Shown piece by piece: positions 7,974 to 16,203 of a stretch of DNA of 33,722 nucleotides. How positions within the stretch are numbered: position 1 is the stretch's first letter; every line of letters begins with the position of its first letter. Location: contig JAPSFM010000050.1 in the NCBI GenBank assembly GCA_035063885.1, forward strand, positions 1 through 33,722, given 5' to 3'. A program made the translations under genes and the position numbers. The stretch comes from CAADGY01 sp900696665 (GTDB taxonomy: Bacteria; Acidobacteriota; Terriglobia; Bryobacterales; Bryobacteraceae). The notes beneath the pieces were generated by a model. That model made no database searches. It was given only the letters and a program-made list of their open reading frames with translations, and was not told the origin of the DNA.

Positions 7974-8765
7974 GTGCCCAGAGCGGCGGTGACGAGCGCC
8001 AAGAATCCGGTCCTCAAGGAGGTCCGCCGGGCAATCGTTCGCGGCAGCCTCACCAGTGACGGGCTGTGCGTTGCCGAAGGCTTCCACCTGCTTGAAGAAG
8101 CCTTGCGGACCGATTGCCGCGTGGATGTCGTCCTGGCGGCCGAATCCGTCCGCACAGCGGTGGAAGGTCACGTCCGGGCGTTGCCGTCCATACGCGTCCT
8201 CGTGCTTCCTGACGCCCTGTTCCGTGCTGTATCGGCGACGGAATCGTCCCAGGGTGTCATTGCGCTCGTGGAACCAAAAAAATGGAGCCTGGAACACTTG
8301 TTCCGAGGGCAGGCCATGGTAGTCGTTCTGGACGGAGTGCAGGACCCCGGCAATGCCGGCGCCATCCTCCGTGCCGCGGAGGCGTTTGGCGCTACCGGAC
8401 TGGTGTTTCTGAAAGGCACAGTCAGTCCGTTTAACCCCAAGGCGCTCCGGGCATCGGCCGGCTCCATCTTTCGCGTGCCGCTTATTTCCGGACTCGACCA
8501 GGATCTCGCGCGGGCCGCCTTCGAGCAGAAGCGGCTCGACATCTACGCGGCAGCGCCGGATGGGGACCGCAAGGTGGACGAGGTGGACCTCAGGCGGCGC
8601 TTCGCGCTCGTCATCGGCAGCGAAGCGCGCGGCGTCAGCCCCCGGTTGCGGGGGGCCGCCTTCGATCTGCGTATTCCAACGCTGGGGGTGGAATCGCTGA
8701 ACGCCGCCGTCGCGGCCGGCATCTTACTATATGAAGCGCGCCGGCAGAGGAGACTCAACCAATGA
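7974..8765 (+). CDS. SpoU/TrmH-family RNA 2'-O-ribose methyltransferase
   Basis: A 263-residue SPOUT-class methyltransferase. An N-terminal substrate-binding domain (about 1-95) is followed by the catalytic trefoil-knot domain with all three SpoU motifs: DGVQDPGNAGAILRAAEAFG, VIGSEARGVSP and ESLNAAVAAGILLYEA. It transfers a methyl group from S-adenosylmethionine to a ribose in rRNA or tRNA; whether the target is 23S rRNA (RlmB/TsnR-like) or a tRNA cannot be told by eye. GTG at 7974 is supported by AAGGAGA at 7958-7964. Its stop overlaps the next start (ATGA), so it is coupled to rarA. Confidence 0.9.
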   Translation: MPRAAVTSAKNPVLKEVRRAIVRGSLTSDGLCVAEGFHLLEEALRTDCRVDVVLAAESVRTAVEGHVRALPSIRVLVLPDALFRAVSATESSQGVIALVEPKKWSLEHLFRGQAMVVVLDGVQDPGNAGAILRAAEAFGATGLVFLKGTVSPFNPKALRASAGSIFRVPLISGLDQDLARAAFEQKRLDIYAAAPDGDRKVDEVDLRRRFALVIGSEARGVSPRLRGAAFDLRIPTLGVESLNAAVAAGILLYEARRQRRLNQ

Positions 8766-10087
8766 GCCTGTTTGAAGGTTTGCCACAACCGCGCGGCGAC
8801 CCCGCCAAACGCCCTCTCGCCGAGCGTATGCGTCCGGAAACGCTCGAAGAGTTCATCGGGCAGGAACACATTCTTGGCCCCGGCAAACCTCTCCGGGCGC
8901 AAATCGAGCGCGATCAGTTGAGCTCTCTCATCCTGTGGGGGCCCCCCGGAGTCGGCAAAACCACGCTGGCGCAAATCATAGCCAGGCTGACAAAATGCGA
9001 CTTCATCCCGTTCAGCGCCGTTCTCAGCGGCATCAAAGAGATCAAGGCCGTGATGGCGGACGCCGAGCGCAGCCGCCGCTCCGGCCGCCGCACCGTTGTG
9101 TTCGTTGACGAGATCCACCGTTTTAACAAGGCGCAGCAGGACGCCTTTCTGCCTTACGTGGAGCGCGGAGATATTATCCTGATCGGCGCCACCACGGAAA
9201 ACCCGTCGTTCGAGGTGATCTCCGCGCTGCTTTCGCGCACGAAGGTGTATTCGCTGCGCGCGCTGGCGCCGGAGGAGATCGTAGGTCTGCTCAACCGGGC
9301 GCTCCGGGACCGTCAACGCGGCTTGGGTTCGCTCGAACTGGCCGCTTCAGAAGAGTTGTTGCGGCAGATCGCCGTATATTCGAGCGGCGATGCCCGGACC
9401 GCCTACAATGTGCTCGAATTGGCCGCGGCGGCGTCGGATGCCCCGGAGATTTCAACTCAGGCCGTGGAGGATGCCCTACAGCGCAAGGTTCTGCTCTATG
9501 ACAAGGCGGGGGAGGAGCACTATAACCTGATTTCCGCGCTCCACAAGTCCGTTCGTTCGAGCGATCCGGATGCGGCCTTGTACTGGCTCGCCAGAATGCT
9601 CGAAGCCGGCGAGGATAGAATGTATATTGCGCGCCGCATGGTTCGGATGGCTATAGAAGATATCGGTCTGGCGGACCCGCGTGCCGTCGAACAAGCCATC
9701 GCGGTGATGCAGACGGTTCACTTTCTGGGCATTCCCGAGGGCGATCTCGGCTTGGCGCAACTGGCGATCTATCTGTCTGTAGCACCCAAGTCGGATGCGG
9801 CTTACCAGGCATTGTCCGCGGTTACAAACGACGTGACGAATTCCGTCGCCGAGCCGGTTCCGCTTCATTTGCGAAATGCGCCCACACGTCAAATGAAGCA
9901 GTGGGGGTACGGCGCCGGCTACGAACACGCGCACGATTTGGCGGACGCAATCACTTCAATGGAATGCCTGCCTCCGGGGATGAGCGGAAAGCAATGGTAT
10001 TTTCCCACGAACCGCGGCGTGGAGGCGCGCATCGCGGAACGCCTGGAAACCATCCGGGCCGGAAAGAAGGGAAAGCCGGTTTCTTGA
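8762..10087 (+). CDS. rarA: Replication-associated recombination protein A (RarA/MgsA), AAA+ ATPase
   Basis: A 441-residue clamp-loader-like AAA+ ATPase, normal length for the family. The Walker A motif GPPGVGKTT is at residues 60-68. Walker B with the family's typical run is VFVDEIHRFNKAQQDAFLP, followed by GATTENPSFEV as sensor 1. The C-terminal MgsA tetramerisation region includes ARRMVRMAIEDIGLADP and WGYGAGYEHAHD. RarA acts at stalled replication forks with SSB and the replicative helicase. Its ATG overlaps the methyltransferase stop by 4 nt, so the two are co-translated, a pairing of convenience rather than of evident function. Confidence 0.96.
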   Translation: MSLFEGLPQPRGDPAKRPLAERMRPETLEEFIGQEHILGPGKPLRAQIERDQLSSLILWGPPGVGKTTLAQIIARLTKCDFIPFSAVLSGIKEIKAVMADAERSRRSGRRTVVFVDEIHRFNKAQQDAFLPYVERGDIILIGATTENPSFEVISALLSRTKVYSLRALAPEEIVGLLNRALRDRQRGLGSLELAASEELLRQIAVYSSGDARTAYNVLELAAAASDAPEISTQAVEDALQRKVLLYDKAGEEHYNLISALHKSVRSSDPDAALYWLARMLEAGEDRMYIARRMVRMAIEDIGLADPRAVEQAIAVMQTVHFLGIPEGDLGLAQLAIYLSVAPKSDAAYQALSAVTNDVTNSVAEPVPLHLRNAPTRQMKQWGYGAGYEHAHDLADAITSMECLPPGMSGKQWYFPTNRGVEARIAERLETIRAGKKGKPVS

Positions 10088-10251
10088 AAACCAGCCTCCC
10101 AGTACTTAAGAACCGCTACGCTATATCCAACGGGCTATTGTTTGGACCTGCCGGAACAGGCAAGCTGAACATGAGTTGGCCAAACCGCGGGCGGCAGCAG
10201 GCAGCGGTATTTTGTGGACCCGGCACACGGGGCTTTTGTTCGGAGGAAGCA

Positions 10252-10587
10252 GTGACAGTTGACACCTACACATCGGAGCGGAGAAGCTCCGACCGTTTTC
10301 CCATTGAGCGCGAAGTTCGGTTCCGGGTTCTGAGTAAGAGAAACAACGAAGAGCCCGGCACGGGACGAACGGTCAACATGAGTAGTTCAGGTGTACTCTT
10401 CACTACGAGCCGGGAACTCGTTCCTGGCAGGAAGCTGGAGCTTTCCATTAGCTGGCCGGTGCAGCTCAACAACGAGTGTCCGTTGAAGTTTGTCGCCCGG
10501 GGACGTGTGGTCCGGTCTGATCAGGGATGGGCCGCCATTGAGATTCAGCAATACGAGTTTCGCACCGCCGGGAAGATCTCTGCTTGA
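10252..10587 (+). CDS. PilZ-domain protein, predicted c-di-GMP receptor
   Basis: About 111 residues forming little more than one PilZ domain. The cyclic-di-GMP binding signature is complete: RRSSDR with flanking arginines near the N-terminus and NMSSSG about 30 residues later (N/D-x-S-x-x-G). I chose the GTG at 10252 because GGAGGA lies at 10242-10247; the frame is open further upstream into rarA, and an ATG at 10171 is an alternative that would add 27 residues of unremarkable sequence. Single PilZ proteins act as adaptors controlling motility, exopolysaccharide or enzymes. The partner is not apparent from the neighbours. Confidence 0.85.
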   Translation: MTVDTYTSERRSSDRFPIEREVRFRVLSKRNNEEPGTGRTVNMSSSGVLFTTSRELVPGRKLELSISWPVQLNNECPLKFVARGRVVRSDQGWAAIEIQQYEFRTAGKISA

Positions 10588-10603
10588 CCTCGTGGCGGCA
10601 GAA

Positions 10604-10623
10604 CGCGCACTTTTTCGTGCGCG
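10604..10623. promoter_or_regulatory. Palindrome, candidate activator site or pilZ 3' hairpin
   Basis: CGCGCAC and GTGCGCG are perfect 7-bp inverted arms around TTTTTC. The centre is about 236 bp upstream of the -24 element at 10849, within reach for a sigma-54 enhancer site. It also lies 16 bp after the pilZ stop, so it could instead be a transcript-end hairpin lacking a U tract. Confidence 0.35.
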
Positions 10624-10848
10624 GCTGCACCCAGGCGGGGATTCACCCGCTGGGTCGAGATGGCCGGGGAAAGCAGTTTACCGTTAATGTAGAGAGCTTT
10701 ACCGGAAACGCCGGTCCGGAAGGAAAAGGATCGGGAATTCCATTTTCAAGATTTTCTTAATAGTACACCCACTCTGAATTTTCAAATCTCATACCTGCCA
10801 GGTACGGCCGAAGGGGAAACAACAACCACTTATCGGTGGGACAGGCCG

Positions 10849-10865
10849 TGGAATTCCAATTGCTT
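10849..10865 (+). promoter_or_regulatory. Candidate sigma-54 promoter of the Oar-type receptor gene
   Basis: TGGAAT at 10849-10854 and TTGCTT at 10860-10865 match the RpoN pattern TGGCAC-N5-TTGCW, with TGG and TTGC intact and the GG/GC pairs 10 bp apart. The predicted start near 10875 lies about 33 nt before the ATG at 10908. A sigma-54 activator gene lies downstream at 16200-17564. Confidence 0.5.
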
Positions 10866-10907
10866 GGGAAGTGCATCAGCAATTCGCACATTCCCCGTGA
10901 GGAGTAT

Positions 10908-13900
10908 ATGCAGAGATTTAGATTCGTGGTGAGGATCGGAGTCACCCTAGCCTGCCTGCTGGCGTTGAGCCTTTCGCTGCCGGGCCAGGAGCGATTCGGC
11001 AATATTTCGGGAACAGCGACCGATGCCACCGGAGCGGTTCTACCGGATGTAGCGGTGACGATTACGAACAGGGCGACGAATCGCACCTACAACACCAGAA
11101 CCGGAAATAACGGCACCTATCAGGCACAGGATTTGGAGCCCGGGCGCTATTCGGTTCGATTTGAGAAGGCCGGTTTCGCAAGGTACGAGGTTGCCGACGC
11201 CCTCCTATTGGTAGGTAGAACCGTAAAAGTCGACGCGCAGATGCAGGTTGGCACCGTCGAAGTGACGGTGCAGGTTACCGAGACAGCTCCGTTGATTGAC
11301 CCCACCAGCACGCTGGTAGCGAACAACATAACCGCTGAAGAATTTAATAGTCTCCCCAAGGCCAGAAGCTTCCAAGGGCTCGCCGTATTCTCCACTTCGG
11401 TCAACACCGGAGAGTTGGAGGGCGGATATCAGATCAACGGTGCGAGCGCAGCAGAGAACAACTATTACATCGATGGTGTCTCGACGAACAGCCTGATCGA
11501 TGGACGGGCGCGCCAGAACGCCGTGATGGAATATCTCCAGGAAGTTCAGGTGAAGACCGCGGGGCTTGAGGCGGAGTACGGCGGCGCGCTCGGCGGTGTG
11601 GTGAGTGCAATCACGAAATCGGGCGGCAACGACTTTCACGGGGAAGCGCATTACTATTACTTCGGCAATAGAATCTCCGCGGGACCGCCCAAGCGTCTTA
11701 CACTCGATCCGGTTGACGAACAGACCGTTGTTTACGTGCAGGATGACAAGCAGGGGCGTGACTACAACGAATTTGGCGGCTCTTTGGGCGGACCGTTCAT
11801 CAAGAAGAAGTTGTGGTTTTTCACCTCCTTCTCTCCCAGGTGGCAGCGCAGCAATTACGACTACCTTTTCAGCAACGGTACGGAGCCGGGGTCTATGAAA
11901 CGCAAGGCTCACCAGATGAACTGGTTTAACAAACTCTCATTTGATCCCGTGAGCCGGATTAGAGCCAATTTCACCTGGCTCTATACACCACAGTATCTGA
12001 CCGGTAGCCTGTACGCCTATGACGGCATTTCCCCGAACGTAAGCACCAGGAGCCTCAAGGCGGCGCGGGATTCGGCTTCTCGCGGCTATAACCAGCCGGA
12101 GCAGAGCTACACCGGGAATCTTGATTTCACCCTGGGGAATACTTCCTTGCTCAGCGTTAAAGGGGGCCGCTATTACCTGAACTACAAAGAAGTCGGCGTG
12201 CCGTTCCTGAAATCATATTGGTGGCAAGCTTCGTCGGTAGGTCTTCCCGGGGTTCCCGCAGACTTGCAGCAGCCCTACAATTACGCAACCGCCAGCGCCG
12301 CGCAGGTGGTGCACGATATCACGACACGTTCCTATGTTCAGGCTGATTTCAGCCAGTTCCTGCGGTTCCTGGGATCGCACAATCTGAAGGCCGGCATCGG
12401 AACACAGAAAAACGTGAATAATGTAAACGACGCCTGGGTGGGACCGGAAGGACGCGTGCAGCTTTACTGGAACCTTTCCGTCGCCAGCGGCGACCGCGGC
12501 ACGTATGGTTATTACATTGTCGACGACGCAGCGACCCGTGGCTCAACCGGCGCCAGCATCACACACATGTATTTCCAGGATTCGTGGCGTGTACACCCGC
12601 GGCTGACTTTGAATGTGGGGCTCCGAACGGAAAAGGAGACCATTCCCTCCTTCCGCAGGGATGTTAGGGAATATGCCTTCCAGTTCGGATTCGGAGATAA
12701 GATCGCTCCACGCTTCGGCGCGAGTTTCGACGTATTCGGCGATGGAAAAATGAAGATTTCGGGTGCTTGGGGCCGGTTCTACGACTGGACAAAATTTGAT
12801 CTGGCCCGTGGTACCTTCGGTGGTGACCTGTGGCATCAGCATTATCGCTCGCTCGATACGGTCGACGTTTACAGCATCAGTTTGAACAATATGCCCGGCC
12901 GGAATCTCTGGTCGGGGCCCTACCGCGACCGCCGGTTGCCCGGATTCCAGTACCTTGATCCCGATATGAAGCCGATGAGCGCTGACGTGATGAACGTCGG
13001 CTTCGAGTATGAAGTCCGGCAGCAGATGGTTTTTGCCGGACGGTATGTGCGCAACCACTTGAACCGCACCATCGAGGACATGGGAGCTCTGGACGCCAAC
13101 GGCAACGAAGTCTATCGCTATGGGAACCCCGGCGAAGGAACGAATACGGTCTTTCCGTCCTCCGGTGCCACCTGCACTGTGCAAGTCGGGAAAGCCTGCG
13201 GTTTTGAGATGCCCAAGGCAAAGCGTGATTACGATGCAATGGAACTCTCGCTAACCAAGCGATTCGGAAACGGGTGGCTTGGTAATGTGAGCTACGTATA
13301 CAGCAGGCTTTGGGGCAACTACACTGGCTTGCAGAGCACGGACGAGATCCGGCCGCCAACGCTCGGCTATGGGTTCGGTCCTAACCAGGTCTTCGGTGCC
13401 GAGAACTACCGTCCCGGCGGAAATGCTAACCGCTACTTCGATCTCGACGAAGCAATGTGGGACGCTCACGGAAAAGTAGGCCTGTTCGGCCGCTTGCCAA
13501 CTGACCGCCCACATGTCTTCAAGTTCTACGGAGCTAAGCACTTCTCATTCGGTACGGAGATCGGCGGTTTCTTCCGCATGATGAGCGGGACTCCCGTTAC
13601 AACACAGGTTGTGACCGTCAACGACATCCCCTTTTATGTCGAGGGGCGGGGTGACTGGGGCCGGACACCGTTCTTCAACCAGACCGATCTGATGGTGGCT
13701 CATGAGGTGCGGCTGGGAGAAGTGAAACGGCTTCGGTTCGAGTTCAACATGGATAACCTCTTCAACCAAAAGACCAGCATGTATGTGTTCGACCGCTATA
13801 ACCGTGAAGAGCACTCAGACTCCGCCGGCATTGATCTTAGCGATACGGATCTGTCCAAAGGCTTCGACTGGCAGGCCATGGTTGCCGCAACCCCGGACGG

Positions 13901-13988
13901 CGCAAAGGCCAGGGATCAACGCTACGGCAAAGATGGCATCTTCAATCCAGGCTTCCAGGGCCGGTTCCTGGTGAAATTCATCTTCTAA
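10908..13988 (+). CDS. Oar-type TonB-dependent outer-membrane receptor with N-terminal carboxypeptidase-regulatory-like domain
   Basis: A 1026-residue outer-membrane protein. A signal peptide covers residues 1 to about 25 (hydrophobic run ending near LSLPGQ). A carboxypeptidase-regulatory-like beta-sandwich spans about 30-115 (GTATDATGAVLPDVAVTI; LEPGRYSVRFEKAGF). Next come a plug domain, with the YYIDGVSTNS and GGVVSAITKSGGNDFHG segments, and a large beta-barrel rich in aromatic residues ending in Phe, typical of barrel assembly. Such proteins are abundant in Acidobacteriota and are presumed to import large substrates such as glycans; the substrate is unknown. The ATG at 10908 is supported by GAGGAG at 10899-10904. 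It has its own promoter candidate and terminator, so it is probably transcribed alone. Confidence 0.92.
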   Translation: MQRFRFVVRIGVTLACLLALSLSLPGQERFGNISGTATDATGAVLPDVAVTITNRATNRTYNTRTGNNGTYQAQDLEPGRYSVRFEKAGFARYEVADALLLVGRTVKVDAQMQVGTVEVTVQVTETAPLIDPTSTLVANNITAEEFNSLPKARSFQGLAVFSTSVNTGELEGGYQINGASAAENNYYIDGVSTNSLIDGRARQNAVMEYLQEVQVKTAGLEAEYGGALGGVVSAITKSGGNDFHGEAHYYYFGNRISAGPPKRLTLDPVDEQTVVYVQDDKQGRDYNEFGGSLGGPFIKKKLWFFTSFSPRWQRSNYDYLFSNGTEPGSMKRKAHQMNWFNKLSFDPVSRIRANFTWLYTPQYLTGSLYAYDGISPNVSTRSLKAARDSASRGYNQPEQSYTGNLDFTLGNTSLLSVKGGRYYLNYKEVGVPFLKSYWWQASSVGLPGVPADLQQPYNYATASAAQVVHDITTRSYVQADFSQFLRFLGSHNLKAGIGTQKNVNNVNDAWVGPEGRVQLYWNLSVASGDRGTYGYYIVDDAATRGSTGASITHMYFQDSWRVHPRLTLNVGLRTEKETIPSFRRDVREYAFQFGFGDKIAPRFGASFDVFGDGKMKISGAWGRFYDWTKFDLARGTFGGDLWHQHYRSLDTVDVYSISLNNMPGRNLWSGPYRDRRLPGFQYLDPDMKPMSADVMNVGFEYEVRQQMVFAGRYVRNHLNRTIEDMGALDANGNEVYRYGNPGEGTNTVFPSSGATCTVQVGKACGFEMPKAKRDYDAMELSLTKRFGNGWLGNVSYVYSRLWGNYTGLQSTDEIRPPTLGYGFGPNQVFGAENYRPGGNANRYFDLDEAMWDAHGKVGLFGRLPTDRPHVFKFYGAKHFSFGTEIGGFFRMMSGTPVTTQVVTVNDIPFYVEGRGDWGRTPFFNQTDLMVAHEVRLGEVKRLRFEFNMDNLFNQKTSMYVFDRYNREEHSDSAGIDLSDTDLSKGFDWQAMVAATPDGAKARDQRYGKDGIFNPGFQGRFLVKFIF

Positions 13989-14011
13989 ATCGCCAGACCA
14001 CTGCTTTACTC

Positions 14012-14043
14012 AAAGGGGCGCTCCAAACGGGCGCCCCTTTTTC
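14012..14043 (+). terminator. Rho-independent terminator after the Oar-type receptor
   Basis: AAAGGGGCGC (14012-14021) and GCGCCCCTTT (14031-14040) form a perfect 10-bp stem with a 9-nt loop, and the T run continues to 14042. It lies 24 bp after the stop codon. It should insulate the receptor gene from the kinase/regulator pair. Confidence 0.9.
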
Positions 14044-14044
14044 A

Positions 14045-14074
14045 TTTCTGCCGCCAAAGGCCGTCCCGTATAAT
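14045..14074 (+). promoter_or_regulatory. Candidate sigma-70 promoter of the ntrY/ntrX-like pair
   Basis: A perfect TATAAT lies at 14069-14074, 20 bp before the GTG start and directly after the terminator. The -35 region (TTTCTG at 14045-14050) is weak. GAGAA/TTCTC inverted arms at 14077-14088 overlap the likely start of transcription and the GAGAAGG ribosome-binding site. Confidence 0.5.
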
Positions 14075-14094
14075 TTGAGAAGGTTCTCACAGCC

Positions 14095-16203
14095 GTGAAG
14101 AAGCGCCTGATCAACAGCGCCGGTGTCGCCGTGATGATCGCTCTGGTCACCCTGGTGGTGTGGCAGGGATCGTTCGATTTCGGCAACTATGGCCCCTCCA
14201 GCCCGCAGCAGACGTATCTGTTCTGGGCGGTCTCGACACTGGTCTTCCTGCTTACCGTCACGCTGGGATTCATGCTGTTCCGCACGGCGTTCAAGCTCTA
14301 CATGGAGCGCCAGGAGAACCGCGAAGGCTCGCGGATCAGGACCAAGCTGATCGCCGGCGCTCTGACTTTGAGCTTTGTGCCGGTCATTTTTCTGGTCATC
14401 TTCGATATCCACGTTCTGAATCGCAATCTGGACAAGTGGTTCACACGGCCGGCTGAAAATATCAAAATCAACCTGGCTGAAATCGGCACCGCGCTCGAAC
14501 AGGAGATCCGTGCCCGCATCGCGGCGCAGGCCGAGCAGATCGCTTCGATGCCCGAGATCCAGGCCTACGCGGAAACCGGTATCCGGCCGCAGAAAGTTTT
14601 GCAGAGCATCTGCAAGCAAAAGGCGCTGGACGAAGTTTTGCTCGAAGCTGCTTCCGGCGCCTCTCTGCCGGTTTGCCGCATTAATCCGGATGAGCTGGCA
14701 CGACGCGCTCCTCTCGTGGAAGCGCGCGCACCTGTCCAGGCCGCCGGCATTTTCGTTGCAAACCTGCTGGTCCGGGATCGCATTCCCGTGGACATCGCCC
14801 GGGAACAAAACGAAATCCGGCGCGAGATCGCCGATTACAACCAGTTGCACGCCAACAAAAAGGAGTTTCGTTACTTCTACCGGGCGCTGCTGGTTCTGAT
14901 TGTGCTCTTCCTGCTATTCTTTGCGACGTGGCTGGCTGGCGTCTTTGCACGGCGGCTGAGCCTGCCCATTACCGGCCTGCTGGAGGCCGCCCGCGAAATC
15001 CGCAGCGGCAACCTGTCTCACCGCGTTCACGTGAACGCCATTGATGAGCTGGCGACGCTGGTGCGGACGTTCAACGAAATGACACAGGCGCTCGAAACAA
15101 ACAGCCGCGAGCTTGAACGCCGCCGCCGGTTCACGGAAACCATTCTCGACAGCATTCCCACCGGGGTGCTCTCCATGAGTGGAGACGGCCGCATTCAAAG
15201 CTACAACCCGGCCCTGAAGCGCATCCTGCCCGAGGAGCGGGTGGCGCGGGCCACTACGCTCGACGATCTGTTTTCCCGGGACGACGCCGCCGAAGTGCGA
15301 TACCTGATGAAACGCGCGCGGCGGCTCGGTGTGGCGTCCCGCCAGCTCGACTACAAAACCGGCCAGCAGACGCTACAGCTCTCTTTGACCGTATCGGCTC
15401 TGGAAGAGCGCGCGACCGCCGGCTTTGTGATGGTGGTCGAGGACACCAGCGAACTGCTTCGGGCACAAAAAGCCATGGCCTGGCACGAAGTGGCGCGGCG
15501 CGTAGCTCATGAGATCAAGAATCCGCTGACGCCCATCGCGCTGTCGGCCGGCCGCGTTGCCCGCCAATTGGCCAAGTATCCGGTGGCTCCGGAATTTGAG
15601 CGAATTGTCCAGGAGTGTACGGCGACCATCTCGCGCGAGGTCGAAACTGTCAAGACCCTGGTGAACGAGTTTTCTCAATTTGCGCGTTTCCCCGCCGCGC
15701 GCCCGGAGATTGCCGATTTGAACGTGGTGGTTCAGGGAGGGCTGTCCGCATTTGAGGACCGCCTGGACGGGATTCGTATCCACACCGTGCTTACTCCGGA
15801 TCTTCCTCCTGTGAACATCGATCGCGAGCAATTCAAACGCGTGGTGGTGAATCTGGTCGATAACGCGGCGGAAGCCATGCAGGATAGCCTGGTGAAGGAA
15901 CTGCTCATCACTACCCAGGCGGTCACAACCGATTCCATCGAACTGGTGGTGGCCGATACCGGTGTGGGCATTTCTCCCGAGGACAAAGAGAAGATGTTCC
16001 TGCCATACTTCAGCACCAAGGGCCGCGGAACCGGGCTCGGGCTGGCGATCGTGAGTCATATCATTTCCGAGCATGGCGGGCACATCCGCGTGGAAGACAA
16101 CAGTCCGTGCGGCGCCAGGTTCATCATCGAAATTCCCACCACGGGGGATCCTGAGCGAAGACTGGTGGAGACACTCACCGCCGGATCCCAGGAACAGCCA
16201 TGA
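14095..16203 (+). CDS. NtrY-like membrane sensor histidine kinase
   Basis: A 702-residue membrane histidine kinase with the NtrY layout. Hydrophobic segments lie near residues 8-24, 40-64 and 84-107. An extracytoplasmic region (about 108-260) and a fourth membrane segment (263-284) follow. Next are a HAMP domain (about 285-340, LPITGLLEAAREIRSGNLSH), a PAS domain (345-455), a HisKA domain with H472 in AHEIKNPLTP, and a HATPase with NLVDNAAEAM (N box), DTGVGIS (G1) and GRGTGLGLAI (G2). All catalytic motifs are intact. NtrY kinases sense nitrogen or redox state in some Proteobacteria; the signal here is unknown. It starts with GTG, preceded by GAGAAGG, and overlaps the regulator gene by ATGA. 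Confidence 0.92.
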   Translation: MKKRLINSAGVAVMIALVTLVVWQGSFDFGNYGPSSPQQTYLFWAVSTLVFLLTVTLGFMLFRTAFKLYMERQENREGSRIRTKLIAGALTLSFVPVIFLVIFDIHVLNRNLDKWFTRPAENIKINLAEIGTALEQEIRARIAAQAEQIASMPEIQAYAETGIRPQKVLQSICKQKALDEVLLEAASGASLPVCRINPDELARRAPLVEARAPVQAAGIFVANLLVRDRIPVDIAREQNEIRREIADYNQLHANKKEFRYFYRALLVLIVLFLLFFATWLAGVFARRLSLPITGLLEAAREIRSGNLSHRVHVNAIDELATLVRTFNEMTQALETNSRELERRRRFTETILDSIPTGVLSMSGDGRIQSYNPALKRILPEERVARATTLDDLFSRDDAAEVRYLMKRARRLGVASRQLDYKTGQQTLQLSLTVSALEERATAGFVMVVEDTSELLRAQKAMAWHEVARRVAHEIKNPLTPIALSAGRVARQLAKYPVAPEFERIVQECTATISREVETVKTLVNEFSQFARFPAARPEIADLNVVVQGGLSAFEDRLDGIRIHTVLTPDLPPVNIDREQFKRVVVNLVDNAAEAMQDSLVKELLITTQAVTTDSIELVVADTGVGISPEDKEKMFLPYFSTKGRGTGLGLAIVSHIISEHGGHIRVEDNSPCGARFIIEIPTTGDPERRLVETLTAGSQEQP

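Larger units (their letters stand above)
10588..10907 (+). other. 320-nt structured intergenic region upstream of the Oar-type receptor
   Basis: No gene is seen. Four inverted repeats occur in order: CGCGCAC/GTGCGCG at 10604-10623 with a 6-nt loop; a 10-bp hairpin with one bulged G at 10629-10655; ACCGG/CCGGT at 10701-10715; and a nested pair ACGGCC/GGCCGT (10804-10849) enclosing CCAC/GTGG (10826-10839). None is followed by a T tract. I could not match the layout to a GEMM c-di-GMP riboswitch. The region may be an enhancer/promoter zone for the sigma-54 promoter at its end, a structured leader, or both. Confidence 0.45.

Noticed and set aside
7871..8155. Extended N-terminus for the YdcF-like protein
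   Set aside because: The added 95 codons overlap the divergent methyltransferase gene and show no domain; the internal ATG at 7870 directly precedes the membrane segment.
10588..10760. GEMM-type c-di-GMP riboswitch next to the PilZ gene
   Set aside because: The hairpins are real, but the conserved unpaired bases and tetraloop pattern of GEMM elements could not be found.
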